DNA of 64,000 nt from an uncultured Paracoccaceae bacterium (GTDB lineage Bacteria > Pseudomonadota > Alphaproteobacteria > Rhodobacterales > Rhodobacteraceae), in NCBI GenBank assembly GCA_947492475.1, contig CANLNM010000004.1, positions 186,001 through 250,000 on the forward strand, in the 5' to 3' direction. How positions within the stretch are numbered: position 1 is the first letter of the stretch; each line of letters starts with the position of its first letter. Under the pieces are notes generated by a model. The model had not been told where the DNA came from and searched no databases. It saw nothing but the letters and a program-made list of their open reading frames with translations. Positions 44,602 through 52,703 of the stretch are shown in pieces. Both the position numbers and the translations under genes were made by a program.

Positions 44602-44613
44602 GTTCACGTGAAC
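44602..44613. promoter_or_regulatory. LacI-type operator 2, upstream of the CUT1 binding protein gene
   Basis: GTTCACGTGAAC repeats the 12-bp core of the operator at 40602-40613. It lies 66 bases upstream of the ATG of the sugar-binding protein, so the transporter operon is probably controlled by the same LacI regulator as the catabolic operon. Confidence 0.7.
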
Positions 44614-44678
44614 GAAGAATTACGAACGGGTTAAACACCCACCCCAAGTGAATGCGTCATACTGATGAGGAGGATCAA

Positions 44679-45947
44679 ATGACACGAATTTTGAAAACAA
44701 CATTGGCAAGCGGTGTCGCCGCAATTGCCTTGGCCGCATCCGGAACAGCGATCGCTGAGCCAAAGACAAACATGTTGCACCAATGGCATTCCGGCGCAAA
44801 TGCCGCGGCCATCAATGTGCTGGGCGAAATGTACACCGCAGCCGGAGGACTTTGGAATCAAACGGCAATTCCGGGCCACACATCCAACACGATTGCACGC
44901 CTGCGGTCCGATGTGATTTCTGGCACCCCCCCATCGGCGGTTCAATTGAAAGGTCCGGAAATTGGCGAATGGGCCAATACAGGCCTGACCGCGAACATGA
45001 ATGATCTGGCGGCAACCGAAGGCTGGGATGATGTTGTCGCGCCAGAACTGGTCAGTGTCATGAGCCCCCATGGCGAATGGGTGGCCGTGCCGATGAACAT
45101 CCACCGTATTGACTGGATGTGGGCCTCTAAATCCGCGATGGACACAATCGGCGCGACCGAAATGCCCAAAACTTGGGATGAGTTTAACGTTCTGGCCGCG
45201 CAAATGGCCGATGCAGGGCTGATCCCTGTTGCCCATGGCGGGCAGGATTGGATCGACGGCACTCTGTTTGAAATTATCGTTCAAGGCATCAGCACCGATC
45301 TTTATCGGGCAGCGTTTATTGACCTCGATCTGGACGCGCTTCAGGGCGATGACATGATCGCGGCATTTGACCAATTGCGTCTGATGGTTGGCTGGATGGA
45401 CCCGGCATTCCCTGGGCGCGGCTGGGAAGAACCCTTAAACATGATGGTCACAGGCGAAGCGGGTTTCTATTTCCATGGGGATTGGGCGATCGGCACCATG
45501 AACGCTGCGGGTTACGAACACGGTGTGGACTATCTGTGCGCTGGTGCGCCGATGAATAGTGGTGAACCCGGTTACATCCTGAATTCGGATTCCGTTGTGT
45601 TCTTTGAACAGGATGATCCAGAATATATCGAAGGACAGGCCCTGCTGGCGTCCACTATTATGACCCCAGAGTTCCAGCGCGTGTTCAACGTTGCCAAAGG
45701 GTCCATCCCCGCGCGCATGGATGTTGAATTGGGTGATGAATTCAACCCATGCCAACGTCTGAACCTAGAGGACCTGCGCGCGGCGGCTGAATCAGGCACC
45801 GTGGTGCGGTCCATGGCCCACAACATGGCCGTGCCAGAAAAGTTTCGCAAAGCGATGTTCACGGTCATTTCCGAATTCATCACCAGCGATATGAGTTCTG
45901 CCGATGCGGCCCGCCAAATGGCCGAAGCCGTCATCAACGAATATTGA
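44679..45947 (+). CDS. Sugar ABC transporter substrate-binding protein (CUT1 type)
   Basis: 422 residues from the ATG at 44679 with GAGGAGG upstream. A Sec signal peptide (TRILKTTLASGVAAIALAAS...AIA) precedes the mature domain, which begins with MLHQWHSGANAAAINVLGEM. The pattern GEAGFYFHGDWAIGTM near residue 265 is typical of family 1 carbohydrate-binding proteins. It captures a sugar or oligosaccharide in the periplasm. Two permease genes and an ATPase follow in one operon. A stem-loop after the stop (45959-45984) probably gives higher expression of this gene. Confidence 0.9.
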   Translation: MTRILKTTLASGVAAIALAASGTAIAEPKTNMLHQWHSGANAAAINVLGEMYTAAGGLWNQTAIPGHTSNTIARLRSDVISGTPPSAVQLKGPEIGEWANTGLTANMNDLAATEGWDDVVAPELVSVMSPHGEWVAVPMNIHRIDWMWASKSAMDTIGATEMPKTWDEFNVLAAQMADAGLIPVAHGGQDWIDGTLFEIIVQGISTDLYRAAFIDLDLDALQGDDMIAAFDQLRLMVGWMDPAFPGRGWEEPLNMMVTGEAGFYFHGDWAIGTMNAAGYEHGVDYLCAGAPMNSGEPGYILNSDSVVFFEQDDPEYIEGQALLASTIMTPEFQRVFNVAKGSIPARMDVELGDEFNPCQRLNLEDLRAAAESGTVVRSMAHNMAVPEKFRKAMFTVISEFITSDMSSADAARQMAEAVINEY

Positions 45948-45958
45948 TCTAAGGGCTT

Positions 45959-45984
45959 GGGATGGCTGGATTTCTGGCCGTCCC
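45959..45984 (+). promoter_or_regulatory. Intra-operon stem-loop after the CUT1 binding protein gene
   Basis: GGGATGGC (45959-45966) pairs with GCCGTCCC (45977-45984), with one G-U pair and a 10-base loop. It lies between the binding-protein stop and the first permease, where such stems commonly stabilise the upstream mRNA or attenuate the downstream genes. Confidence 0.45.
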
Positions 45985-46013
45985 GAACAATCCCGTCCTG
46001 ATCGGAGATCCCA

Positions 46014-46949
46014 ATGTCACATGCCTCTGCCCCGCCAACGTTTAAGCCGCGCCCCAAAGGTCGCGCTGCGCGGATTGCCCAGATCATTCCGTTGGCCGTG
46101 CTTTTGCCAACCATCGTTACGACGGGCATTTATATTTTCGTTTTTGTCGGTTGGAACATCTATTTGTCCTTGTCGACGTCCACGCTGCTGCCGGTATATG
46201 ATTACGCCGGATTTGACGCCTATACGCGGCTCTGGCGCAATCCCCGTTGGACAACGGGTGTCTGGAACCTGGCGCTGTTTGGGGCGCTTTACATCATCTT
46301 ATCCACCATCGTTGGTATCTTTTTGGCCATTCTCATGGATCAAAAAATCAAAGGCGAAAACCTACTTCGGTCCATCTTTTTATACCCAATTGCGATTTCC
46401 TTTGTTGTGACCGGCACCACGTGGCAATGGATTTTGAACCCGTCGACCGGGCTTGAGGCCTTTATGCGTAATCTCGGTTGGGAAAGCTTCACGTTTAGCC
46501 TGATTACCAATCGTGAAACGGCACTTTATGCGGTTGTGATCGCCGCCGTCTGGCATGCCTCTGGATTTGTCATGGTGATGGTATTGGCTGCCCTGCGCGG
46601 CGTGGATCACGATATGGTCAAAGCAGGTCAGATTGATGGGGCGGGAATGATGAAAATCTATCGCCGGATCATTTTGCCCGCTATCTGGCCGGTGATGATT
46701 TCTGTGGTCATTATCCTTGTGCAATTCGCGATCAAGACCTTTGATCTGGTGCTGGCATTGACCCATGGCGGACCGGGTATTTCGACGACCTTTCCGGCCA
46801 TGTTCGTTTATGACCGCTTGTTTGCAGCAGGTGAGCTGGCCCAAGGCGCCGCCGCCGCAGTCTGGATGCTGATCGGATTGTTCGTAATCTTTCTACCGGT
46901 TTTGACCCTGTCTTGGATTGTGCGTCGCCAAAAAGGAGCAACCCAATGA
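46014..46949 (+). CDS. Sugar ABC transporter permease 1 (CUT1, MalF-like)
   Basis: 311 residues, six membrane helices. The permease EAA motif is visible as AAGQIDGAGMMKIYRRIILP (about 210-228), the sequence that docks onto the ATPase. It overlaps the second permease by four bases. It forms the membrane channel with the next gene product and is served by the binding protein upstream and the ATPase downstream. Confidence 0.92.
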   Translation: MSHASAPPTFKPRPKGRAARIAQIIPLAVLLPTIVTTGIYIFVFVGWNIYLSLSTSTLLPVYDYAGFDAYTRLWRNPRWTTGVWNLALFGALYIILSTIVGIFLAILMDQKIKGENLLRSIFLYPIAISFVVTGTTWQWILNPSTGLEAFMRNLGWESFTFSLITNRETALYAVVIAAVWHASGFVMVMVLAALRGVDHDMVKAGQIDGAGMMKIYRRIILPAIWPVMISVVIILVQFAIKTFDLVLALTHGGPGISTTFPAMFVYDRLFAAGELAQGAAAAVWMLIGLFVIFLPVLTLSWIVRRQKGATQ

Positions 46950-47848
46950 CGTTGGTTTCTGAAAACATCCCGGATTTAGACCGCAAACGCCCGCTTGGAG
47001 CCAAGAAAATCCTGGGTCGCATTGCGCTCTATTCAACGTTGTTGGTTCTGGCGGCATTTGTTTTGATGCCTCTGGCCGTCATCGCGCTTAACTCCCTCCG
47101 ATTTAACGAAGATATCCTGCGCGAAAGCTTCATCGGATGGCCGAGCCGTTTAACCTTTGAAAACTGGTCCGTCGCATGGGGCGAAGCCTGCATCAATGCC
47201 AGTTGCACAGGGGTTAAACCTTATTTTGTGGCGTCCATGTTGATGGTCGTTCCCGCAACGCTGATTTCAACGGCCGTTGGTCTGATCAATGGATTTGCGT
47301 TAACCAAATGGAAAATGCCCTTTGCCGGTCTGGTCTTTGTGGCCATCACGATTGGTGTTTTCTTGCCCCCACAAGTTGTGTTGCTGCCTTGGGCCATTAC
47401 TTTGGCCTGGTTGGGGCTTTCAAAATCCTTGGCGGGTCTGGCACTGGTTCACATCATTCAAGGCACTTGTTTCACCACCCTATTTTGCCGCAATTATCTG
47501 ATCAATCTACCCGATGACCTGATCAAGGCGGCACGGATCGACGGGGCGGGATTTTTCCGCACGTTTTGGAAAATTGTGGTCCCATTGTCGCCGCCAATCA
47601 TCATTGTCACGATCATCTGGCAATTCACGTTTATCTGGAATGAATTCCTATTCGCGGTGACGTTCAGCTCTTCTGATTATCGCCCGATCACTGCTGCACT
47701 CATGTCTCTGAATGCCGATGATACTGGTGTCAGTGAATACGGTTTTGGCTCTGCTGCTGTTCTGATCGCAGCCATTCCCCCCCTCGTTATCTACTTCCTC
47801 GGCGGACGCTACTTTGTCCGGGGTCTCACTCAAGGAGCCGTGAAATAA
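46946..47848 (+). CDS. Sugar ABC transporter permease 2 (CUT1, MalG-like)
   Basis: 300 residues from the ATG at 46946, overlapping the first permease (ATGA). Six membrane helices and the EAA motif KAARIDGAGFFRTFWKIVVP (about 195-213). The extended C-terminal end matches MalG-type partners. It ends immediately before the ATPase gene, and its stop and the next start are adjacent. Confidence 0.92.
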   Translation: MTLVSENIPDLDRKRPLGAKKILGRIALYSTLLVLAAFVLMPLAVIALNSLRFNEDILRESFIGWPSRLTFENWSVAWGEACINASCTGVKPYFVASMLMVVPATLISTAVGLINGFALTKWKMPFAGLVFVAITIGVFLPPQVVLLPWAITLAWLGLSKSLAGLALVHIIQGTCFTTLFCRNYLINLPDDLIKAARIDGAGFFRTFWKIVVPLSPPIIIVTIIWQFTFIWNEFLFAVTFSSSDYRPITAALMSLNADDTGVSEYGFGSAAVLIAAIPPLVIYFLGGRYFVRGLTQGAVK

Positions 47849-48955
47849 ATGGCCAGTCTCAACATTGAAACCGTTTGGAAAAAATACGGCGATGTCATCG
47901 CCCTACGTGATGTGAACCTCGACATTCAGGACGGCGAATTTGTCGTACTTGTTGGACCATCGGGTTGCGGAAAATCCACGCTTTTGTCGATCATCGCCGG
48001 CCTCGAAGACAGCTCTTATGGGACGCTGACATTGGGTGATCAGGATGTGACTGAACTGTCTGCCAAGGACCGCAATATTGCAATGGTGTTCCAGTCATAC
48101 GCTCTTTATCCAACAATGACGGTGCGCCAGAATATTACGTTTGGCATGGAAAATCGCCACGTGCCTAAAACAGACCAGAACGCCGCCGTCGCTGAGGTTG
48201 CAAAGCTGTTGCAGATAGAGCCGTTGCTGGATCGAAAGCCCAGTCAATTATCCGGCGGTCAACGTCAACGGGTTGCGATGGGGCGTGCATTGGTGCGCGA
48301 TCCGCAGCTGTTTTTGTTTGATGAACCCCTGTCAAACCTAGACGCCAAGCTGCGCGTTGAAATGCGGACCGAAATGAAAAAGCTTCATAAACGGTTGGGG
48401 CAGACCATTGTGTACGTCACCCATGACCAAGTCGAAGCGATGACCCTGTCGGACCGCATCGTTGTGATGAATGGCGGTGTAGTTCAGCAATTTGCTGACC
48501 CGGACACGATTTATCAGAAACCGGCAAATACCTTTGTGGCCGGGTTCATGGGATCGCCATCGATGAATTTCATTCCGGTCGAAATTTCGGGTAACGATCA
48601 CCAATTGATGGCGACCTATCACAGCCCACAGGGTGATGTTGTGTTTCCAGTAGGTCACCAACACCCTGAATTAGCTGCATATGTTGGAAAAACCGTCACA
48701 TTGGGTGTGCGTCCTGAACATTTCTTGCCCCCCGAAAACGCTGGGGCGGATATGATCGCATTAAACGTCAATGTCGATGTCGTCGAACCAACCGGGCCGG
48801 ATACAATGGTGGTTTTTACCTTATCCGGCCTATCGTTGGTTGCTGTATTGCCAGCCAAGTTTCGCCCCGCAGAGGACGAACAAATTAACCTAGCGCTGAA
48901 CCTTGCCGAGGCGTGTTTTTTCGACGCGGATACAGGTGATCGGATCGCTGTGTGA
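47849..48955 (+). CDS. Sugar ABC transporter ATPase (MalK/UgpC-like)
   Basis: 368 residues. Walker A is GPSGCGKST, the signature LSGGQRQRVAMGRAL and Walker B LFLFDEPLSNLDAKLR; H-loop YVTHDQVEAMTL. The C-terminal MOP/TOBE regulatory domain (from about 240) contains VRPEHFLPP. It powers import by the two preceding permeases. The following SDR starts at the last base of its stop (TGATG), extending the operon to catabolic genes. Confidence 0.93.
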   Translation: MASLNIETVWKKYGDVIALRDVNLDIQDGEFVVLVGPSGCGKSTLLSIIAGLEDSSYGTLTLGDQDVTELSAKDRNIAMVFQSYALYPTMTVRQNITFGMENRHVPKTDQNAAVAEVAKLLQIEPLLDRKPSQLSGGQRQRVAMGRALVRDPQLFLFDEPLSNLDAKLRVEMRTEMKKLHKRLGQTIVYVTHDQVEAMTLSDRIVVMNGGVVQQFADPDTIYQKPANTFVAGFMGSPSMNFIPVEISGNDHQLMATYHSPQGDVVFPVGHQHPELAAYVGKTVTLGVRPEHFLPPENAGADMIALNVNVDVVEPTGPDTMVVFTLSGLSLVAVLPAKFRPAEDEQINLALNLAEACFFDADTGDRIAV

Positions 48956-49710
48956 TGCGAGCGAATTCAGCTAAATATCCAAGTTTGGAAAACGCACGTG
49001 TTTTCATCACAGGTGGTGCAACAGGGATCGGTGCGGCGATGGTGCGCGCCTTTGTCGATCAGGGCGCGCAGGTTGGATTTATCGACATTGCTGAGGATGC
49101 CGGTCAAATGCTGGCGGCAGCGTTGCCGAAAACATGGTTTCGTGTCGTAGATGTCACCAACACCGATGCATTGCGGGCCGCTGTTCATGCATTCATCGCA
49201 GACAGGGGCGGCGTGGATGTGTTGATCAACAATGTTGCCAATGACACGCGACATGATTGGCGGGATGTGACCGAAAGCTCTTGGGATCAAACAATGGCGA
49301 TCAATTTGCGACCGGCTTTTTTCGCCATTCAAGCGGTCGCAGATCATATGATCGCCCAAAAATCCGGTTCCGTGATCAACTTTGGTTCCATATCCTGGAA
49401 AGCGAAACACGACGGAATGCCCGGTTACACCACGGCAAAAGCGGCCCTGCATGGTCTCACACGGTCGTTTGTGAAACCGTTGGGCATCGCGCATGTTCGG
49501 ATCAACACAATCACCCCCGGTTGGGTGATGACCGACCGTCAAATGTCAGACCACTTCGATTCCCAAGGTGCACAAATGCTGGCGCAGAACCAACCTTTGG
49601 CAGGTCGCATACAGCCTCAGGACGCCGCTGCGCTTGCGCTGTTTTTGGCGGCTGATGACAGCGCGATGTGCACCGGCCAAGAATTTACCATCGACGGCGG
49701 CTGGTCATAG
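48955..49710 (+). CDS. SDR dehydrogenase, aldose 1-dehydrogenase-like
   Basis: 251 residues from the ATG at 48955; a GTG three bases earlier is possible. Cofactor motif TGGATGIGAAMV; catalytic Ser in FGSISWKAKH and Tyr/Lys in YTTAKAALHG. The NNVANDTRHDWRDVTESSWDQ stretch resembles SDR galactose/arabinose 1-dehydrogenases of rhizobia. It could therefore oxidise the imported aldose to its lactone. It is cotranscribed with the transporter. Confidence 0.78.
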   Translation: MRANSAKYPSLENARVFITGGATGIGAAMVRAFVDQGAQVGFIDIAEDAGQMLAAALPKTWFRVVDVTNTDALRAAVHAFIADRGGVDVLINNVANDTRHDWRDVTESSWDQTMAINLRPAFFAIQAVADHMIAQKSGSVINFGSISWKAKHDGMPGYTTAKAALHGLTRSFVKPLGIAHVRINTITPGWVMTDRQMSDHFDSQGAQMLAQNQPLAGRIQPQDAAALALFLAADDSAMCTGQEFTIDGGWS

Positions 49711-49739
49711 CCCCCGGTCGCGATTTCAAGGAGACAACA

Positions 49740-50492
49740 ATGAACACACTTGATCTAAACGGACGTCGGGCCGTGATAACGGGGGGCGCACGTGGCATGG
49801 GGTTTGCCTTTGCCAAACGGTTTTTGCAAAGTGGGGCTTCGGTCGCTCTCTGGGATGTTAACGACGACGCCCTGCAGCGGGCCCAAAACGCACTGTCACA
49901 ATTTGGAAAGGTGATCCACAACCGGGTGGATGTGTCTGATTACAACAATGTCGAACAGGCCGCCGCAGAAGTTGAAGCCGACCTCGGCGGGATCGACCTG
50001 TTGGTCAATGCGGCCGGTATTGCAGGGGTTAACACACCAGTAACAGACTATCCGCTTGAGACATGGAATGCGGTAATGAACGTCAATCTAAACGGCGTCT
50101 TTCACACCTCGCGCGCCATTGTGCCAATCATGCAAAAAGGCAATTACGGGCGCATCGTCAACATTGCGTCGATGGCGGGTAAGGATGGCAACCCAAATGC
50201 CTCTGCCTATTCAGTGTCCAAGGCCGGGGTGATCGGATTGACCAAAAGCCTCGGTAAGGAATTGGCCACCAGCAATATCCGGGTCAACGTGGTCTGCCCT
50301 GCTGTAATCAAAACCGAAATGCTGGACGACGTCACAGAGGAACAAATTGGGTATATGCTCGCTAAAATTCCGATGGGCCGTATGGGAACGGTAGAAGAAA
50401 TTGCATCAATGGTGGGATGGATGTGCAGCGAGGAATGTTCCTATTCAACAGGGGCTGTGTTTGATTTATCCGGCGGTCGCGCCACTTACTAA
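49740..50492 (+). CDS. SDR dehydrogenase (FabG-like, sugar or polyol type)
   Basis: 250 residues from the ATG at 49740 with AAGGAG upstream; an in-frame start at 49668 would intrude on the previous gene. Cofactor motif TGGARGMGFAFA, NAAGIAG, Ser in NIASMAGKDG and YSVSKAG with catalytic Tyr and Lys. This is the common FabG-like type used for gluconate, polyol and keto-sugar oxidations. The substrate cannot be set. It ends the LacI-controlled block and is followed by a strong terminator. Confidence 0.8.
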   Translation: MNTLDLNGRRAVITGGARGMGFAFAKRFLQSGASVALWDVNDDALQRAQNALSQFGKVIHNRVDVSDYNNVEQAAAEVEADLGGIDLLVNAAGIAGVNTPVTDYPLETWNAVMNVNLNGVFHTSRAIVPIMQKGNYGRIVNIASMAGKDGNPNASAYSVSKAGVIGLTKSLGKELATSNIRVNVVCPAVIKTEMLDDVTEEQIGYMLAKIPMGRMGTVEEIASMVGWMCSEECSYSTGAVFDLSGGRATY

Positions 50493-50501
50493 TTTCCGAC
50501 G

Positions 50502-50528
50502 GCACCGTATTTTTGGAAAATATGGTGC
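50502..50528 (+). terminator. Terminator after the SDR gene
   Basis: GCACCGTATTTT (50502-50513) and AAAATATGGTGC (50517-50528) form a 12-bp stem with one G-U pair and a 3-base loop. It starts ten bases after the SDR stop and ends the LacI-controlled operon. Confidence 0.7.
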
Positions 50529-50564
50529 TGTTTGGACAGCTTGCGCGCCGCTGCTTGACTTGTA

Positions 50565-50587
50565 TTGTTTTATATAATTAAAAACAA
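50565..50587. promoter_or_regulatory. Candidate GntR operator upstream of UxaB-like gene
   Basis: TTGTTTT (50565-50571) and AAAACAA (50581-50587) are inverted repeats separated by nine bases. The 13-base string ATAATTAAAAACA inside the site (50574-50586) occurs again at 53667-53679, before the second transporter operon. The local GntR regulator lies between the two sites. Confidence 0.5.
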
Positions 50588-50616
50588 ATATCTCGTCTGA
50601 CAAGGAAGCCCCGTCC

Positions 50617-51729
50617 ATGCGCACCCCTATTCTTCAGTTTGGTACCAGCCGATTTTTGCAGGCTCATGCCGACCTATTCATTTCGGAGGCGATGGCAGAA
50701 GGTCAGGATGTCGGCCCAATCACCGTTGTCCAAAGCTCTGGCGACGTAAGCCGTGCCCAGCGCTTGGACGGATTGGCCCACCCGTTTCCCGTTCAAATAG
50801 AAGGGCTGATAAACGGCGAACACTCTTCGACGCTCACCTATGTGAACAGCATCAAACGCACGCTATCAACGGCGGGTGATTGGCAGAAAGTGATCGACGT
50901 TTTCGTCAACGAGGCTGAAATCGTTTTATCAAACACGGGTGATGCCGGTTTTCTGGCGCGACCCAGTGATGAAAACCCGGTTTTTGATCAATCCATGTCC
51001 TATCCTGCAAAATTGATGTTGCTGCTGCGTCAACGATTTGAACAGGGGGCCAAGCCCATTCAGATCATGCCAATGGAACTGATCACAAACAACGGTGACA
51101 CGCTAAAAGCGCGGGTGTTGGAATTGGCGAACGGCGCGAAAGCAGACTTTGTTGATTATCTAAATACCGATGTTCACTGGATAAATTCCCTCGTGGATCG
51201 GATTGTATCGCAGCCGCTGGAACCCGCTGGGGCCGTCGCAGAACCCTACGCATTATGGGCCATCCAAGACCACGCAAATCTGCGCGCGCCCTGCCGCCAC
51301 CCGGCGATCCAAATTGTCCCATCTCTTGAAACGATAGCATCGCTCAAGCTTTTTGTTCTGAATTTGGGGCACAGTTTTTTGGCCGATCGCTGGATGCAAA
51401 CAAACGGTGTGCCTGATCTATTGATGCGCGACGTGATGAATATGTCGTCCGAAAAAACAGCACTGATCCAGATGTTAAAATCAGAGGTCGCCCCTGCTTT
51501 TGGCGCGGCAGGGCTGGCAGATGAATTCACCCCCTATTTGGCAACAACGCTTGATAGGTTTGCCAATCCGTTCCTGGAACATCGCATATCTGACATCGCC
51601 CAAAACCATTCCCAAAAGGTAGAGCGCCGCATGGGCGCATTGCTAAAATGGGCCGCGTCAAAGGGTGACTTTTCGGAAAAACCCACCTTGTCCCGCATCG
51701 TCAATCGCCAACAGAAAGCAACATCATGA
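50617..51729 (+). CDS. Mannitol dehydrogenase/UxaB-family oxidoreductase
   Basis: 370 residues with the polyol-specific long-chain dehydrogenase fold. The N-terminal nucleotide-binding part starts ILQFGTSRFLQAHADLFI. The catalytic pattern KLFVLNLGHSFLA (about 245-257) provides the family Lys, Asn and His. The family includes tagaturonate and fructuronate reductases and mannitol dehydrogenases. A UxaA-type dehydratase lies in the same region, which favours a sugar-acid reduction, but the substrate is not fixed. It overlaps the aldo-keto reductase by four bases. Confidence 0.82.
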   Translation: MRTPILQFGTSRFLQAHADLFISEAMAEGQDVGPITVVQSSGDVSRAQRLDGLAHPFPVQIEGLINGEHSSTLTYVNSIKRTLSTAGDWQKVIDVFVNEAEIVLSNTGDAGFLARPSDENPVFDQSMSYPAKLMLLLRQRFEQGAKPIQIMPMELITNNGDTLKARVLELANGAKADFVDYLNTDVHWINSLVDRIVSQPLEPAGAVAEPYALWAIQDHANLRAPCRHPAIQIVPSLETIASLKLFVLNLGHSFLADRWMQTNGVPDLLMRDVMNMSSEKTALIQMLKSEVAPAFGAAGLADEFTPYLATTLDRFANPFLEHRISDIAQNHSQKVERRMGALLKWAASKGDFSEKPTLSRIVNRQQKATS

Positions 51730-52703
51730 CCTTTCCGCGCAATCCAATTGGCAACACCGGTATTGAGGTGACGACGCTCTCTTTTGGGGGATCAAGCTTG
51801 GGCAATTTAGGGGGCGTTGTCAGCGATGCGGATTGCAACGCGGTCATGGACGCTGCGTGGTCATCGGGCATTCGATATTTCGACACAGCGCCCCATTACG
51901 GACGCGGATTGTCGGAACAGCGCATGGGCCAGTATTTGCGCACAAAACCCCGGAATGCCTACACAATTTCATCCAAAGTTGGCCGTGTTTTAACCCCCGG
52001 CACGCAACAATCCGACGCCGATGGGTTTGTGAACCCTCTGCCCAACGACGTGCATTACGACTATTCCGCCAAAGGGATACTTGCCAGCTTTGATGGCAGT
52101 TGCGACCGTCTGGGCGTTTCGAAAATCGATATCGTATTTGTGCATGACATTGGGGATTTAACACATGGCAAACAGGCAGGCGCACGACATCTGGCCGATC
52201 TGTTTGACACCGGCTTGCCCGCGTTACACGACCTAAAGGCCCAGGGGCGTATCGGCGCCATTGGGTTGGGGGTTAACGAAACCCAAATCTGCCTAGATGT
52301 GATGAAATCCTTCCCGCTTGATGTCATCCTATTGGCCGGACGCCTAACGCTATTGGATCGCGACGCTGAAAACGAATTGCTAGATGTCTGTGCCCAAAAC
52401 GGAACCCAGTTGATACTGGGCGGTATTTTCAATTCTGGCATTTTGGCCACCGGCCCCGTGGATGGCGCAACCTTTGATTACGCCCCCGCATCGCCCGAAA
52501 TTCGCGATCAGGTCGCAACGCTGCAGACCCAAGCCGAGGCGGTCGGCCTGACATTGGCGCAGGCATCCATCCAATTCGCGCTGCGTCACCCGGCTGTGAT
52601 TTCAACGTTGATTGGCACGGGCAAAGTGCGCTCTCTTATTCGAAACTTAGACGCTGCAAAGCTGACTTTGACGCCCGACGCCGTCCAGTTTGTCACACGC
52701 TAA
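51726..52703 (+). CDS. Aldo-keto reductase, aldose 1-dehydrogenase type
   Basis: 325 residues. The AKR barrel motifs are FDTAPHYGRGLSEQRMGQYL (catalytic Tyr) and TISSKVGRVL (catalytic Lys), with HDIGDLTHG and the late STLIGTGKVRSLIRNL. The order and spacing match L-fucose/D-threo-aldose 1-dehydrogenases. It would oxidise an aldose to a lactone with NAD(P). It overlaps the previous gene by four bases and ends four bases past the stop of the convergent gntR gene. Confidence 0.85.
   Translation: MTFPRNPIGNTGIEVTTLSFGGSSLGNLGGVVSDADCNAVMDAAWSSGIRYFDTAPHYGRGLSEQRMGQYLRTKPRNAYTISSKVGRVLTPGTQQSDADGFVNPLPNDVHYDYSAKGILASFDGSCDRLGVSKIDIVFVHDIGDLTHGKQAGARHLADLFDTGLPALHDLKAQGRIGAIGLGVNETQICLDVMKSFPLDVILLAGRLTLLDRDAENELLDVCAQNGTQLILGGIFNSGILATGPVDGATFDYAPASPEIRDQVATLQTQAEAVGLTLAQASIQFALRHPAVISTLIGTGKVRSLIRNLDAAKLTLTPDAVQFVTR

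Noticed and set aside
44631-45374. 247-codon minus-strand frame opposite the CUT1 binding protein gene
   Set aside because: It has no start context, it is His/Cys rich like reverse-frame artefacts, and the plus strand encodes a clear signal peptide and binding-protein domain.
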